A stretch of DNA of 64,000 nucleotides, from the NCBI RefSeq assembly GCF_000559025.1, contig NZ_JAAN01000031.1, forward strand, positions 92,166-156,165. Direction: 5' to 3'. Positions 38,991-49,625 of the stretch are shown here, in pieces (the first letter of the stretch is position 1; each line of letters opens with the position of its first letter). The translations under genes and the position numbers were made by a program. Source of the stretch: Luteimonas huabeiensis HB2. Lineage in GTDB: Bacteria > Pseudomonadota > Gammaproteobacteria > Xanthomonadales > Xanthomonadaceae. The notes below the pieces were generated by a model. That model made no database searches. It saw only the letters and a list, made by a program, of their open reading frames with translations, and had not been told where the DNA came from.

Positions 38991-39569
38991 ATGCCGATGC
39001 GGCTGATCCTCGCCTCCACCTCGCCCTACCGACGCCAGCTCCTGGAGCGGCTGCGCCTGCCGTTCGATGTCGCCCGTCCCGAGGTGGACGAGACGCCGCG
39101 TCCCGGCGAGGCGCCGGACGCGCTGGCCGAGCGGCTGGCGGCGGCGAAGGCGCTGGCGGTCTCGCGCGCCGCGCCCGGGGCCTGGGTGCTGGGTTCAGAC
39201 CAGGCCGCCGGCCTCGACGGCGCGCCGCTGGGCAAGCCCGGCGGCCGCGACGCCGCCATCGCCCAGCTGCGCGCGATGTCCGGCCGCGCGGCGACCTTCT
39301 CCACCGCGCTAGCGCTGGCCCGCGACGGCCGCATCGAGGCCGCGCACCGCGACGAGACCACGGTGCGCCTGCGCGCGCTCGACGAGGCCGAGATCGCCCG
39401 CTACGTGGACGCCGAGCGACCGTTCGACTGCGCCGGCAGCTTCAAGTGCGAAGGTCTGGGCATCGCGCTGTTCGAGGCCATCGACAGCCGCGATCCCACC
39501 GCGCTGATCGGCCTGCCGCTGATCGCCACCGCCCGCGCGCTGCGCGCGGCCGGCTTCGCGGTGCCATAG
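38991..39569 (+). CDS. yceF: 7-methyl-GTP pyrophosphatase (Maf/YceF)
   Basis: Housecleaning nucleotide pyrophosphatase, 192 aa. The Maf N-terminus RLILASTSPYRRQLLERL and catalytic LGSDQAAGLDG are clear. CAGSFKCEGLGIALF is the YceF-type specificity segment, favouring m7GTP over the dTTP/UTP-specific Maf. ATG 38991; a second ATG two codons on is possible. Near yceD-rpmF, as in E. coli, though here in divergent arrangement with two genes between. Confidence 0.92.
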   Translation: MPMRLILASTSPYRRQLLERLRLPFDVARPEVDETPRPGEAPDALAERLAAAKALAVSRAAPGAWVLGSDQAAGLDGAPLGKPGGRDAAIAQLRAMSGRAATFSTALALARDGRIEAAHRDETTVRLRALDEAEIARYVDAERPFDCAGSFKCEGLGIALFEAIDSRDPTALIGLPLIATARALRAAGFAVP

Positions 39570-39585
39570 ATCCAGGCCGGCCGGA

Positions 39586-39608
39586 GCGCGCCTGCGCGCG
39601 GTGTTTTT
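39586..39608 (+). terminator. Rho-independent terminator after yceF
   Basis: GCGCGC-CT-GCGCGC hairpin followed by GGTGTTTTT, 17 bp past the yceF stop. The stem and T run have the classical layout. Confidence 0.65.
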
Positions 39609-39654
39609 CCCGACCCGATGCCGATCTGCGTCGCGCGCAAGCGCACCGACGCGC

Positions 39655-41526
39655 TCAGCGCACCTCCAGCGGCTGCTCGCTCCAATCCTCGACGCTGCCG
39701 TCGCGGCCGTGCAGGCGCAGGCCCAGCCAGTGGGTGCCGGCCGGCAGCGCGCCGACCTCCAGCCGCGCGCGGAAGCCGACCTTCGGATGCTGCGGATCCT
39801 GCGAGACCCGCCAGTACGCCGCCACGCCCGGGCTGTCGAGCCCGTACTCGGCCTCGGCGACGACGCGCCCGCCCACCGTCACCTCGACGCGCGACAGGCC
39901 GACGCCGTCCTTGAACGCCCAGCCTTCGATCTCCAACGGCAGCCCGACGCGCGCGCCCGAGGCCGGGCGGTCGATCCAGGCCATCGCCGGCGCCGCGCAG
40001 GCCGTGCCGTCGCCGGGCGCCGCCTGCGCGATCGCGAACAGCAGGAAGCGCTGGCGCCCGTGGTCGATGTTGAGCACGCGCGGCGGCGGCAGCGGCCCGA
40101 CCACCCGGCACAGCGCGTGGTAGCGCTGCAGCAGCAGGCGATAGGGCACGTCGCTGGCGCCGACCACCAGCAGCACCGGCGCGCCGCGCAGCGAATCGCT
40201 GCCGGCCTGCAGCCCCCACAGCGCCAGCTGCGGCGCGCGCCCGTGGGCGCGGTTGAGCGGATGCTCCAGCACCTCGACGCGCGGGTCCTGCAGCGCGAAA
40301 CCGAGCTCGGCGCCGATCTTGAAGTTGTCGGCGAGCAGGCGCGTCCCCTCGGGCATCCCCGCCCGTGCCTCGCGCACCTCGTCGGCCAGCCGCTCCCAGC
40401 CGGCGAAGTTGGAGGGATACCACTTCATCGCCGCCGAGCGCTCGCGCAGCGACGGCGCGGACACCGCGGCGTAGTAGCCGAGGAAGGCGACCAGCCCCAG
40501 CGCGGCCAGCGCCCAGGTGCCGATGCGCAGCCAGCGCGGCCAGGCGTTGAGCAGCGCCGGCAGCAGCGGGATCAGCGCCAGATAGCCCGGCAGCGGCCAG
40601 TGGAAGCTCACCCGCTCGGTATCGGCGAAGAAGCCGAGCACGAAGAAACCGCCCACCAGCAGCATGCCGAGCAGCGCCAGCAGGCGCCGCGGCGCGATTG
40701 CGCTGCGCCAGCCCAGCCAGGCGCCGGCCAGCAGCGCGGCGAACAGCAGCGGCGTGGTCATGCCGGCCTGCACCGGCAAAAACAGCGCGCCCTCGGGATG
40801 CAGCGCCCAGGGATGGCGATCGACCAGCTGGAAGCGCAGGCCGGCCTCGGCGTTGTCGAGATTCCACGCCAGCAGCGGCGCCCAGGCCGCGGCGCCGAAC
40901 GCGATCGCGATCCAGGGCCGCGGATCGCGCAGCGCGCGCCGCCCTTCCGGCAACAGCAGCAGCGCGACCAGGCCCACGCCCACCACCGCGGCGAAGCGGT
41001 AATGGCTCAGCGCCCCGATCGCCAGTCCCAGCGCCAGCAGCACCGAGGCGCCGGCATCGGGCCGGCGCAGCAGGCGCAGGCCGGCGTCGGCGCAGAGCAG
41101 CGTCGCCAGCGCCATCGGCACGTCCGGCAGCGCCAGCAGCCCGAGCGTGCCGGCCAGCGGCAGCAGCAGGGTCGCGATGCCGGCCAGCCACGCGGTGCGC
41201 TCGTCGAACTCGCGCCGCACCATCGCCACCATCCACCACGGCAGCAGCGCCGCGATCGCCAGGAACGGCGCGCGCACCGCCAGCAGGTGGTGGCCGCCGA
41301 GCTCGACGCCGAGCCGGATCAGCCAGGCCGTCAGTCCCGGCAGGTCGGAGTAGGCCCAGGCCAGGTGCTGTCCTTCCTGCCAGTAGAACGCCTCGTCCAC
41401 GAACAGCGGCAGGCGCGCGGCGAGCAGGATCTTGAGCAGCATCGCGCCCGCCCACAGCGCGATGAAGCAGCCGCGCGTGGAAAGCGTGCGCTGCGGCGCG
41501 TTCCGCATGGCGATGTCAGTCGGCAT
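39655..41526 (-). CDS. GT39/ArnT-like membrane glycosyltransferase with C-terminal Ig-like domain
   Basis: 623 aa. Many transmembrane helices in residues 20-370, with the DE pair in LPLFVDEAFYWQEGQHLAWAY (near 45), as in the PMT/ArnT superfamily that uses lipid-linked sugars. A loop TERVSFHWPLPGYLAL is typical of the family. The last 110 residues (from about IDRPASGARVG) look like a beta-sandwich or Ig-like domain, unusual for ArnT. ATG 41526 is used; a GTG lies two codons before. Acceptor unknown. Confidence 0.82.
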   Translation of the reverse strand: MPTDIAMRNAPQRTLSTRGCFIALWAGAMLLKILLAARLPLFVDEAFYWQEGQHLAWAYSDLPGLTAWLIRLGVELGGHHLLAVRAPFLAIAALLPWWMVAMVRREFDERTAWLAGIATLLLPLAGTLGLLALPDVPMALATLLCADAGLRLLRRPDAGASVLLALGLAIGALSHYRFAAVVGVGLVALLLLPEGRRALRDPRPWIAIAFGAAAWAPLLAWNLDNAEAGLRFQLVDRHPWALHPEGALFLPVQAGMTTPLLFAALLAGAWLGWRSAIAPRRLLALLGMLLVGGFFVLGFFADTERVSFHWPLPGYLALIPLLPALLNAWPRWLRIGTWALAALGLVAFLGYYAAVSAPSLRERSAAMKWYPSNFAGWERLADEVREARAGMPEGTRLLADNFKIGAELGFALQDPRVEVLEHPLNRAHGRAPQLALWGLQAGSDSLRGAPVLLVVGASDVPYRLLLQRYHALCRVVGPLPPPRVLNIDHGRQRFLLFAIAQAAPGDGTACAAPAMAWIDRPASGARVGLPLEIEGWAFKDGVGLSRVEVTVGGRVVAEAEYGLDSPGVAAYWRVSQDPQHPKVGFRARLEVGALPAGTHWLGLRLHGRDGSVEDWSEQPLEVR

Positions 41527-41644
41527 CCTCACGCGACCTCGCTACACTCGTGACGAACGAAAGGGTGACGCCTGCGGCGACGGGGAGCGCGGGCGACGGC
41601 GACGCGTCGCGCCCGCCCCGCCGCCCCCGCTTCCGGAGACGACG

Positions 41645-42598
<954 letters not shown>

Positions 42599-42608
42599 CG
42601 CCGCCGCG

Positions 42609-43580
42609 ATGGGCGAGGCCGCTTCCGTTCGCGCCCGCCTCGGCGCCCGCCTGTCGGCGCTGGCGCGACCGCGCGCGCCCGAGCCGCTGCCGGTGCGCTT
42701 CGACCGCCGCCGCGTGTACGTGCTGCCGACCGCCTTCGGCCTGTTCTTCCTGGCGCTGCTGCTGGGCATGGGCGCGGGCGCGCTCAACTACAACAACAAT
42801 CCCGCGCTGCTGCTGTGCCTGCTGCTGGCGGGCGCCGGGCTGGCCAGCCTGCTGCACGCGCACCTGCAACTGAGCGGGCTGACCGTGCAGGCCGCGAGCG
42901 CCGAGCCGGTCGCCGCCGGCCGGCCGCTGGCGCTGCGCCTGCACGTGCGCGCGGACCCGGCGCGTCCGCGGCGCGGGCTGGAGGTACGCTGCGGCCAGGC
43001 CCGGGCCGCGCTGCACCTCGAGGACGGCGCGGGCGAGGCGGTGCTGGACCTGCCCACCCAGCGGCGCGGCTGGCTCGAGCCCGGCCGCATCCGCATCGCC
43101 ACCACGCGGCCGCTCGGGCTGGCGCGCGCCTGGTCCTGGCTGTGGCCGGACGCGCCGCTGCTGGTGTTCCCCGCCCCCGAACCGCACGGACCGCCGCTGC
43201 CGCAAGGCGCCGGCGACAACGCGCAAGCGCGGCTGCACCCGTCCGGCGACGACGTCCACCACCTGCGCGCCTGGCGCCGCGGCGATGCCCGGCGCGCGAT
43301 CGCCTGGAAGCCGTCCGCGCGCCGCGACCAGTTGCTGGTGCGCGAGTACGAGCAACCGCAAGGCGCCGATGTCGTGCTCGACTGGCGCGAACTCGGCGCG
43401 CTCGCCCACGAGGACCGCATCCGCCGCCTGGCGCGCTGGGTGGACGAGGCCGAGCGCGACCTGCGCCGCTACCTGCTGCGGCTGCCGGGCCAGCCGCCGA
43501 TCGGGCCGTCCCGCGGCGCCGCGCACCGGTACGCCTGCCTGCGCGCGCTGGCGCTGATGCCGGAGGCGCCCCGTGGCTGA
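42609..43580 (+). CDS. DUF58 protein
   Basis: 323 aa. Two hydrophobic helices near residues 38-58 and 64-84 are followed by a soluble domain with the DUF58 core SGDDVHHLRAWRRGDARRAIAWKPSARRDQLLVREYE cut here to its key blocks HLRAWRRGD and IAWKPSA, and a vWA-like end. Ten bp after moxR; its stop overlaps the GTG of the transglutaminase gene. Confidence 0.9.
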   Translation: MGEAASVRARLGARLSALARPRAPEPLPVRFDRRRVYVLPTAFGLFFLALLLGMGAGALNYNNNPALLLCLLLAGAGLASLLHAHLQLSGLTVQAASAEPVAAGRPLALRLHVRADPARPRRGLEVRCGQARAALHLEDGAGEAVLDLPTQRRGWLEPGRIRIATTRPLGLARAWSWLWPDAPLLVFPAPEPHGPPLPQGAGDNAQARLHPSGDDVHHLRAWRRGDARRAIAWKPSARRDQLLVREYEQPQGADVVLDWRELGALAHEDRIRRLARWVDEAERDLRRYLLRLPGQPPIGPSRGAAHRYACLRALALMPEAPRG

Positions 43581-45567
43581 GGCCGCGACCGCCGCGGCCC
43601 GCCTGCCCGATGCCGCACGGCCATGGTGCCTGGCGGGCGCGTTCGCCTGCCTGCTGCCGTTGCTGCTGCAGTTGCCGGGCCGGCAGGGGATCGCGCTCGG
43701 CTGCCTGGCGGCCGGCATGGCGGCGGCGGCGTGGACACGGCGCCTGCCGGCGGCGCTGCGGCTGGCGATCGCGCTGGCGACGATCGCGCTGGTGGCCGCC
43801 GCCAACGGCTTCGCCGTCGGCCGCGACACCGGCTGCGCGCTGCTGGCGGCGATGCTGGCGATCAAGCCGGTGGAGCTGTTCACCTGGCGCGACGCGCGCA
43901 GCCTGGTCGGCTTCGCCCTGTTCGCGCCGTTCGCCACCTTCCTGCTCGACCAGGGCCCGCTGTCGCTGCTGCTCGGGCTGGCCGGCGCCGGCCTGGCGCT
44001 GGCGGCGCTGTGGCGGCTGTCCGAGCTGGCGTCCTCGGTCCCGCCCGACCCGCGCACGGTCGGCGCGCGCGGCCTGGCGCGGCGGCTGTGGTGGGTGGCG
44101 CGGCTGGCGCTGATCGGCCTGCCGCTGGCCCTGGCCGCGTTCTGGCTGTTTCCGCGCATGTCCTCGCCGCTGTGGGGCGTGCCCGAGCGCGCGGTGGCGC
44201 GGCCCGGCCTGTCCGGGGAGATGGCGCCGGGCGCATGGCTGGACCTGATGGGCGACGATTCGCCGGCGCTGCGCGTGCGCTTCTTCGGCGCCACGCCCGA
44301 GCGCACCCAGCTGTACTGGCGCGGCCCGGTGCTCGGCGACTACGACGGCCGCCGCTGGACGCGCACGGCCTGGACCGAGGGCCTGCGGCCGGCCGAGGTG
44401 CGCCGCGCCGCGACGACGTGGGACTACGAGATCGACGTCGAGCCCACCGACCGCCGCTTCATGGTCGCGCTCGACCTGCCGCAGGGCGCGCCGGAGGGCC
44501 TGCGCATGAGCGCCGACTACAGCCTCCTGGCGCTGCGGCCGCTGGATGCGCTGCGGCGCTGGCGGCTGCGCTCGTCGCCGCCGGTCGCCTTCGAGCCGGC
44601 GCTGCGCCCGGCGCTGCGCGACCTCGCCCTGCGCCTGCCCGAAGGCTACAACCCGCGCACGCTCGCGCTCGCCCGCCAGTGGCGCGCGGAGCTCGGCGAG
44701 GGCGCCGCCGGCGACGAGGCGCTGATCGCGCGCGCGCTGGCCTGGGTCCGCCGCGACTTCGCCTACACCCTCGCCGTGCCGCTGCCCGGCCGCCACGCGG
44801 TGGACGAATTCCTGTTCGACCAGCAGCGCGGCTTCTGCGAGCACTACAGCTCGGCCTTCGCGGTGCTGATGCGCGCGGCGGGCATCCCCGCGCGCGTGGT
44901 CACCGGCTACGCCGGCGGCCAGTACAACCGCTTCGGCGGCTACTGGCTGGTCCGCCGCAACGACGCCCATGCCTGGATCGAAGTCTGGCTGCAGGACCGC
45001 GGCTGGGTGCGCGTGGACCCCACCGCCGCCGTCGCGCCCGAACGCATCTACGACACCCTCGACGACCTCGCCGGCGGCGCTGCCGGCGATCTGCTGCCGC
45101 TGGCCCCGGTGCGCGACTTCGGCGACTGGATGCGCCGCGGCTGGAACGATCTGGTGCTGGGTTTCGATGCCGGGCGCCAGCGCCGGCTGCTGCGCCCGCT
45201 CGGCGGCCCGGACCTGGACGCGCCGCAACTGGTGGCGCTGTTCGCCGCGGCCGGGGGCCTGGCGCTGGCCTGGATGCTCTGGCTGGTCGCGCGCGGCGAG
45301 CGCGAGCGCGACCCGGTGCTGCGCGCCTGGCACGCGCTGGGCCGCCGCTACGCGCGCCTGGGCCTGGCGCCGGAGCCCTGGGAGCCGGCCGGGCGCTGGA
45401 GCGCGCGCGTGCTGGCCGCGCGTCCCGGCGACGACACCCTGGCCGCGCTCAGCGCGCGTTTCGTCGATTGGCGCTACGCTGCGCATCAGCCCGACCCGGC
45501 CGTGGCGCGGCGCCTCGTCCGCGACCTGCAACGGCACCGGCCACGTTCCGTGGAGACCGCACGATGA
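43573..45567 (+). CDS. TgpA-like transmembrane transglutaminase
   Basis: 664 aa, GTG start. Six or so N-terminal transmembrane helices (about 20-200), a periplasmic transglutaminase-like domain with Cys in RGFCEHYSSAFAVLMR, His in NDAHAWIEVW and Asp in VRVDPTA, then one last helix (about 550-570) and a cytoplasmic tail of DUF4129 type. It resembles Pseudomonas TgpA, an essential periplasmic protein. The stop overlaps the next ATG. Confidence 0.93.
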   Translation: MAEAATAAARLPDAARPWCLAGAFACLLPLLLQLPGRQGIALGCLAAGMAAAAWTRRLPAALRLAIALATIALVAAANGFAVGRDTGCALLAAMLAIKPVELFTWRDARSLVGFALFAPFATFLLDQGPLSLLLGLAGAGLALAALWRLSELASSVPPDPRTVGARGLARRLWWVARLALIGLPLALAAFWLFPRMSSPLWGVPERAVARPGLSGEMAPGAWLDLMGDDSPALRVRFFGATPERTQLYWRGPVLGDYDGRRWTRTAWTEGLRPAEVRRAATTWDYEIDVEPTDRRFMVALDLPQGAPEGLRMSADYSLLALRPLDALRRWRLRSSPPVAFEPALRPALRDLALRLPEGYNPRTLALARQWRAELGEGAAGDEALIARALAWVRRDFAYTLAVPLPGRHAVDEFLFDQQRGFCEHYSSAFAVLMRAAGIPARVVTGYAGGQYNRFGGYWLVRRNDAHAWIEVWLQDRGWVRVDPTAAVAPERIYDTLDDLAGGAAGDLLPLAPVRDFGDWMRRGWNDLVLGFDAGRQRRLLRPLGGPDLDAPQLVALFAAAGGLALAWMLWLVARGERERDPVLRAWHALGRRYARLGLAPEPWEPAGRWSARVLAARPGDDTLAALSARFVDWRYAAHQPDPAVARRLVRDLQRHRPRSVETAR

Positions 45568-46067
45568 CACGCGCCACCCTCGCCTTCCTCGCCGCCGCGT
45601 GCGCCAGCGCGCTGCTCGTCGGCTGCGCCACCCAACCCGTGCCGCTGCAGGGCGCCTATAACGCCATCACCCCCGAGCAGGCCGCCGACGGCACCGGCCT
45701 CGGCGCCACGGTGCGCTGGGGCGGGCGCATCGTCGAGGTCGCGCCCGAGCCTGCGCGCACCTGCTTCCAGGTGCTGTCCGCGCCGCTGGACGCCACCGGC
45801 CGGCCCCGTTTCCAGGGCGACGTCGCCGGCGGCCGCTTCATCGCCTGCCGCGCCGGCTTCTACGATCCGGCGCTGTTCGCCGCCGACCGCGAAGTCACCT
45901 TCACCGGCCGCGTCGCGGGGACCGAGCAGGTGCGCATCGGCGAATACGACTACCGCCTGCCGCGCCTCGACGCCGATGTCGTCTACCTGTGGCCGGAACG
46001 GGCCGACGTGCAGGTGATCCGCTACGACCCCTATCCCTGGGGCCCGCCGGGCTGGTGGTGGTGGTGA
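45564..46067 (+). CDS. Slp-family outer membrane lipoprotein
   Basis: 167 aa; signal peptide with lipobox LVGC (Cys20), then the Slp domain (VRWGGRIVEVAPE, TCFQVLSAPLD, GRVAGTEQVRIGEYDYRLPRLDADVVYLWP). The C-terminus ends in a Trp-rich PWGPPGWWWW. It is coupled to the transglutaminase by ATGA overlap, which is an atypical partner. Slp proteins are starvation-induced in E. coli. Confidence 0.9.
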   Translation: MTRATLAFLAAACASALLVGCATQPVPLQGAYNAITPEQAADGTGLGATVRWGGRIVEVAPEPARTCFQVLSAPLDATGRPRFQGDVAGGRFIACRAGFYDPALFAADREVTFTGRVAGTEQVRIGEYDYRLPRLDADVVYLWPERADVQVIRYDPYPWGPPGWWWW

Positions 46068-46099
46068 GCCGCGGGTAGCCGCAGCGCGGCGGCCGGGCC

Positions 46100-46441
46100 C
46101 TACGGCGTACCGAAGCGCCCCAGCGGCGCGCCGGCCAGCAGGTGCAGGTGCATCTGGTACACGGTCTGCCCGCCGTGGCCGTTGCAGTTCATGACGATGC
46201 GGTAGCCGTCCTCGGCGAAGCCTTCCTGGCGCGCGTACTCCGCCGCGGCCAGCGCCAGCCGGCCGACCAGTTCGGCGTGTTCGGGCCGGGCGGCGTCGAG
46301 CGAGGGGATCGTCTCCTTGGGCACGAACAGCACGTGCACCGGCGCCTGCGGCGCGATGTCGCGGAAGGCGATCAGGTGCTCGTCCTCGTAGACGATGTCG
46401 GCCGGGATCTCGCGGCGGATGATCTTGTGGAACAGGGTCAT
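46100..46441 (-). CDS. HIT-family protein (HINT-type)
   Basis: 113-aa nucleotide-binding hydrolase. The N-terminus TLFHKIIRREIPADIVYEDE and the histidine triad YQMHLHLLAG are typical of HinT, a purine nucleoside phosphoramidase. Converges with the slp gene across 32 bp. Confidence 0.95.
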   Translation of the reverse strand: MTLFHKIIRREIPADIVYEDEHLIAFRDIAPQAPVHVLFVPKETIPSLDAARPEHAELVGRLALAAAEYARQEGFAEDGYRIVMNCNGHGGQTVYQMHLHLLAGAPLGRFGTP

Positions 46442-46512
46442 GGGCGTCGGGGAACGGGAACGGGGATGGATCGAGCATACCCCGGCGCCGCGAGACTCCG
46501 CAGTCCCGACTC

Positions 46513-47106
46513 CTACACCACTTCGCTGCGGCTGCCGAAGGCGTGCGACAGCGTGCCGCGGTCCACGTACTCCAGCTCGCCGCCCAGCGGCAGCCCGTGC
46601 GCGGGACGGCTGGGGCGCACGCCATGGCGCCGCGCCAGCTGCGCCAGGTAATGCGCGGTGGCCTCGCCCTCGACGGTCGGATTGGTGGCGACGATCAGCT
46701 CGCGCACCTCGCCCGCCGCCAGCCGCTCGGCCAGGGCGTCGAGACCGAGCTCGGCCGGCCCGATCCCGTCCAGCGGGCTCAGCCGGCCGTGCAGCACGAA
46801 GTACAGCCCGCGGTAGTCGGTGGCCTGCTCGATCGCCAGGCGGTCGGCCGGGGACTCCACCACGCACAACTGCTGGGCCTCGCGCGAGGCGCTGGCGCAG
46901 ATCGCGCACACCGGGGTCTCGGAGAAGTCGCGGCAGCGCTCGCAGTGGCGCACGTGCGTCATCGCCGCCTCCAGCGCGCCGGCCAGGCGCAGGCCGCCGT
47001 CGCGCTGGCGCTCCAGCAGGTGGTAGGCCATGCGCTGCGCGGACTTCTGCCCGACGCCGGGCAGCACGCGCAACGCGTCGATCAGCTGTTCGAGCAGTGA
47101 GGACAC
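46513..47106 (-). CDS. recR: Recombination protein RecR
   Basis: 197 aa. N-terminal HhH ([18 protein letters not shown]), C4 zinc finger ([16 protein letters not shown]), and a Toprim domain ([35 protein letters not shown]). GTG start, giving the normal [17 protein letters not shown]-terminus. Follows ybaB and dnaX as in many bacteria; acts with RecO, also in this window. Confidence 0.96.
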   Translation of the reverse strand: MSSLLEQLIDALRVLPGVGQKSAQRMAYHLLERQRDGGLRLAGALEAAMTHVRHCERCRDFSETPVCAICASASREAQQLCVVESPADRLAIEQATDYRGLYFVLHGRLSPLDGIGPAELGLDALAERLAAGEVRELIVATNPTVEGEATAHYLAQLARRHGVRPSRPAHGLPLGGELEYVDRGTLSHAFGSRSEVV

Positions 47107-47197
47107 GGCGAGGTCGGCAGGCTGGCGAAGGCTCGGTCCGGGCGCCGGGGCGCGGACATCCGGCGCGCCCGGCGCCCCCGCTCCCGGATCCCGGCGC

Positions 47198-47518
47198 TCA
47201 GAACGGCATCTTCATGCCGGGCGGGATCGGCATGCCGGCGGTGGCCGCGGCCATGCGCGACTGCGACTCGGCGTTGACCTTGTTGACCGCGTCGTTGACC
47301 GCCGCGGCGACCAGGTCCTCGGTCATCTCGGCATCGCCCAGCACGCTGGGATCGATGCGCACCTTGCGGCACTCCATGCGGCCGGTCAGGGTCACCGAGA
47401 CCATGCCGCCGCCGGCGTTGCCGGTCACCTCGAGCGCGGCCAGTTCCTCCTGCGCGCGCTGCATGTTCTCCTGCATCTTCTGCGCCTGCTGCATCAGCTG
47501 GGCGATGTTTCCACGCAT
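47198..47518 (-). CDS. ybaB: YbaB/EbfC nucleoid-associated protein
   Basis: 106-aa DNA-binding protein that forms a tweezer-like dimer. [20 protein letters not shown] start, [19 protein letters not shown] core, and a Met/Pro-rich C-terminus [10 protein letters not shown] are typical. Between dnaX and recR, the conserved order. Confidence 0.95.
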   Translation of the reverse strand: MRGNIAQLMQQAQKMQENMQRAQEELAALEVTGNAGGGMVSVTLTGRMECRKVRIDPSVLGDAEMTEDLVAAAVNDAVNKVNAESQSRMAAATAGMPIPPGMKMPF

Positions 47519-47565
47519 GTTCGGGTCCTCGGAATGGAGCGCCGCGGCGAGGCGGCGGCATGGCG

Positions 47566-49350
47566 TCAACGGTCGTCGAACGGACGGATCGAGTCGGGCA
47601 CCAGCTTCGCGCCGTGCTGGGTCATCAGCCGCTTGACGTCGGGATCGTTGAGGAACGCGGCCTCGGCCGCGTTCTGCCGCGCGTCGCGCTCGCGCGCATG
47701 GCGCGCGCGCAGCGTCTCGCCGGCGGCGGGCGCCTCGGCCTCGAAGCGCAGCGTCGGCACCGCACCGAAGTGCGGCGCCAGCGCCTCGGCGAACTGCCCG
47801 ACCAGCAAGGGCGTCTTCAGGTGATCGTCGGATTCCGGCAGCGACAGCTTCAGCACGCCGTCGGCGTAGCCGACGAAGGCGGTGTGCGCGGCCAGCTCGC
47901 GCACCGGGCCGCGCAGGCCCAGCCGCACCACCAGGTCGGGCCAGCCGGCGGCATCCACCGCCACGCGCGGCGCCGCTTCCGGCGCCGGCGCGGCCGGCGG
48001 CGTCCGCGCGGCAGCGGGCGGCGCGGCGACGGGCTCAGACGTGGCCACCGCGGCGGGCGGCGGCGAAGGCGGCGAAGGCGGCGCAGCGACCGGCGCGAAC
48101 GGCGGCGGCGGCGCGACGCGCCTGGGCGGCTCCGCGGCCTGCGGCGCGGCGGGCGCGGACCGGGCCGCAGGCGCGGCATCGGTCGCCAGGGCCGCACGCG
48201 CCGCGGCGGCAGCATCCCGGCCGCTGGCGCGCGGCGCGGCGGCGCCAGCGGACGCCGCCGCAGCGTCGGTCTCGAGCGGACGGAACGCCAGCATCCGCAG
48301 CAGGCTCATCTCGAAGCCGGTGCGCGGGCTCGGCGCCAGCGGCAGCTCGCGGCGGCCGTCGAGCGCCATCTGGTACCACAGCTGCACCAGCTCCGGGCGC
48401 AGCGCCGGCGCCAGGGCGTCGAGGTCGATGCCGTCGCCCTCGATCGCGCTGGCGGGCACCAGTTGCCGCACCTGCACCCGGTGCAACGCCTCGGCGAGCG
48501 CGTCGAGCACCCCGCCCCAGTCGGGCGAGAACTCGGCCAGCGCGCCGACCTCGGCCAGCAGGCGCTCGCCGTCGCCGGCCGCGAGCGCGTCCAGCAGCGC
48601 GCCGACCCGGGCGCGGTCCACGGTCCCCAGCATCGCGGCGACGCCGGCGTCCTCCAGCCGGCCGCCGGTGTAGGCGATCGCCTGGTCGAGCAGCGACAGC
48701 CCGTCGCGCAGGCTGCCGTCGGCGGCGCGCGCGAGCTGGCGCACCGCGCCAGGCTCGAAGGCGATGCCCTCGGCTTCCAGGATGCGCCCGATCTGGCCCT
48801 CGATCTGGCCCAGGTCCAGTCGCTTCAGGTTGAACTGCAGGCAGCGCGAGAGCACCGTCACCGGCAGCTTCTGCGGATCGGTGGTGGCGAGCAGGAACTT
48901 CACGTGCTCCGGCGGCTCCTCCAGCGTCTTCAGCAACGCGTTGAAGGCCGACTTCGAGAGCATGTGCACCTCGTCGATCAGGTAGACCTTCACCCGGCCG
49001 CGCGAGGGCATGTACTGCGCGTTGTCGATCAGCTCGCGCACGTCGTCCACGCCGGTATTGCTGGCCGCGTCGATCTCGAGCAGGTCGATGAAGCGCCCGG
49101 CGTCGATCGAGCGGCAGGTCTCGCACTCGCCGCAGGGATCGGCCGAGGTGCCGGACTCGCAGTTCAGGCTCTTGGCGAAGATCCGCGCGATCGTGGTCTT
49201 GCCCACGCCGCGGGTGCCGGTGAACAGGAAGGCGTGGTGGACACGACCGGAATCGAGCGCATTGGTCAGCGCGCGCACCACGTGCTCCTGCCCGACCAGC
49301 TCGGCGAAACGCTTCGGACGCCACTTGCGGGCGAGGACGAGGTAGGACAT
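47566..49350 (-). CDS. dnaX: DNA polymerase III tau/gamma subunit
   Basis: Clamp-loader ATPase, 594 aa. Walker [10 protein letters not shown] (45-53), zinc cysteines 64, 73, 76 and 79, [17 protein letters not shown] Pro/Ala-rich linker (about 380-480) joins the tau-specific C-terminal region. No clear A-run frameshift site is seen, so a separate gamma form is not predicted. Divergent from tRNA-Ser. Confidence 0.96.
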   Translation of the reverse strand: MSYLVLARKWRPKRFAELVGQEHVVRALTNALDSGRVHHAFLFTGTRGVGKTTIARIFAKSLNCESGTSADPCGECETCRSIDAGRFIDLLEIDAASNTGVDDVRELIDNAQYMPSRGRVKVYLIDEVHMLSKSAFNALLKTLEEPPEHVKFLLATTDPQKLPVTVLSRCLQFNLKRLDLGQIEGQIGRILEAEGIAFEPGAVRQLARAADGSLRDGLSLLDQAIAYTGGRLEDAGVAAMLGTVDRARVGALLDALAAGDGERLLAEVGALAEFSPDWGGVLDALAEALHRVQVRQLVPASAIEGDGIDLDALAPALRPELVQLWYQMALDGRRELPLAPSPRTGFEMSLLRMLAFRPLETDAAAASAGAAAPRASGRDAAAAARAALATDAAPAARSAPAAPQAAEPPRRVAPPPPFAPVAAPPSPPSPPPAAVATSEPVAAPPAAARTPPAAPAPEAAPRVAVDAAGWPDLVVRLGLRGPVRELAAHTAFVGYADGVLKLSLPESDDHLKTPLLVGQFAEALAPHFGAVPTLRFEAEAPAAGETLRARHARERDARQNAAEAAFLNDPDVKRLMTQHGAKLVPDSIRPFDDR

Positions 49351-49413
49351 GCCGCCATTCTGCCACGCCCCGCCCCCACCCTCCCTGTCCGCGCGCCCGC
49401 GGGCGCGCTTTCC

Positions 49414-49443
49414 TTGTTCCTGGGACCGCTGGGGGGCTAGAAT
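49414..49443 (+). promoter_or_regulatory. Promoter of tRNA-Ser(GGA)
   Basis: TTGTTC (49414-49419), 18-bp spacer, TAGAAT (49438-49443), followed by a GC-rich discriminator (GCGCGACCC), typical of stable-RNA promoters under stringent control. Confidence 0.6.
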
Positions 49444-49487
49444 GCGCGACCCTGCCCGCGGCCCGCCCGGCGCGGACGGGTCCGGGA

Positions 49488-49580
49488 GGAGAGGTGTCCG
49501 AGTGGTTGAAGGAGCACGCCTGGAAAGTGTGTAAGCGGCTAAACCCCGCTTCGCGGGTTCGAATCCCGCCCTCTCCGCCA
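49488..49580 (+). tRNA. tRNA-Ser (GGA)
   Basis: 93 nt with long variable arm. Acceptor GGAGAGG pairs with CCTCTCC, followed by discriminator G and encoded CCA. Anticodon GGA in CTGGAAA; T-loop GGTTCGAATCC. Class II tRNA structure fits serine. Confidence 0.97.
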
Positions 49581-49625
49581 TCTTCAACCGCAAAGGGGCC
49601 AGCGTGGCCCCTTTGCGGTTGAAGA
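49581..49625 (+). terminator. Perfect 20-bp stem hairpin after tRNA-Ser
   Basis: Begins at the base after CCA. Two arms (49581-49600 and 49606-49625) are exact complements around the loop AGCGT. The stem includes GCAAAGGGGCC. No T tract follows. Probably the tRNA transcript terminator and a processing signal. Confidence 0.7.

Noticed and set aside
47566..49350. Programmed frameshift in dnaX giving gamma
   Set aside because: No A-run slip site is visible in the GC-rich linker.
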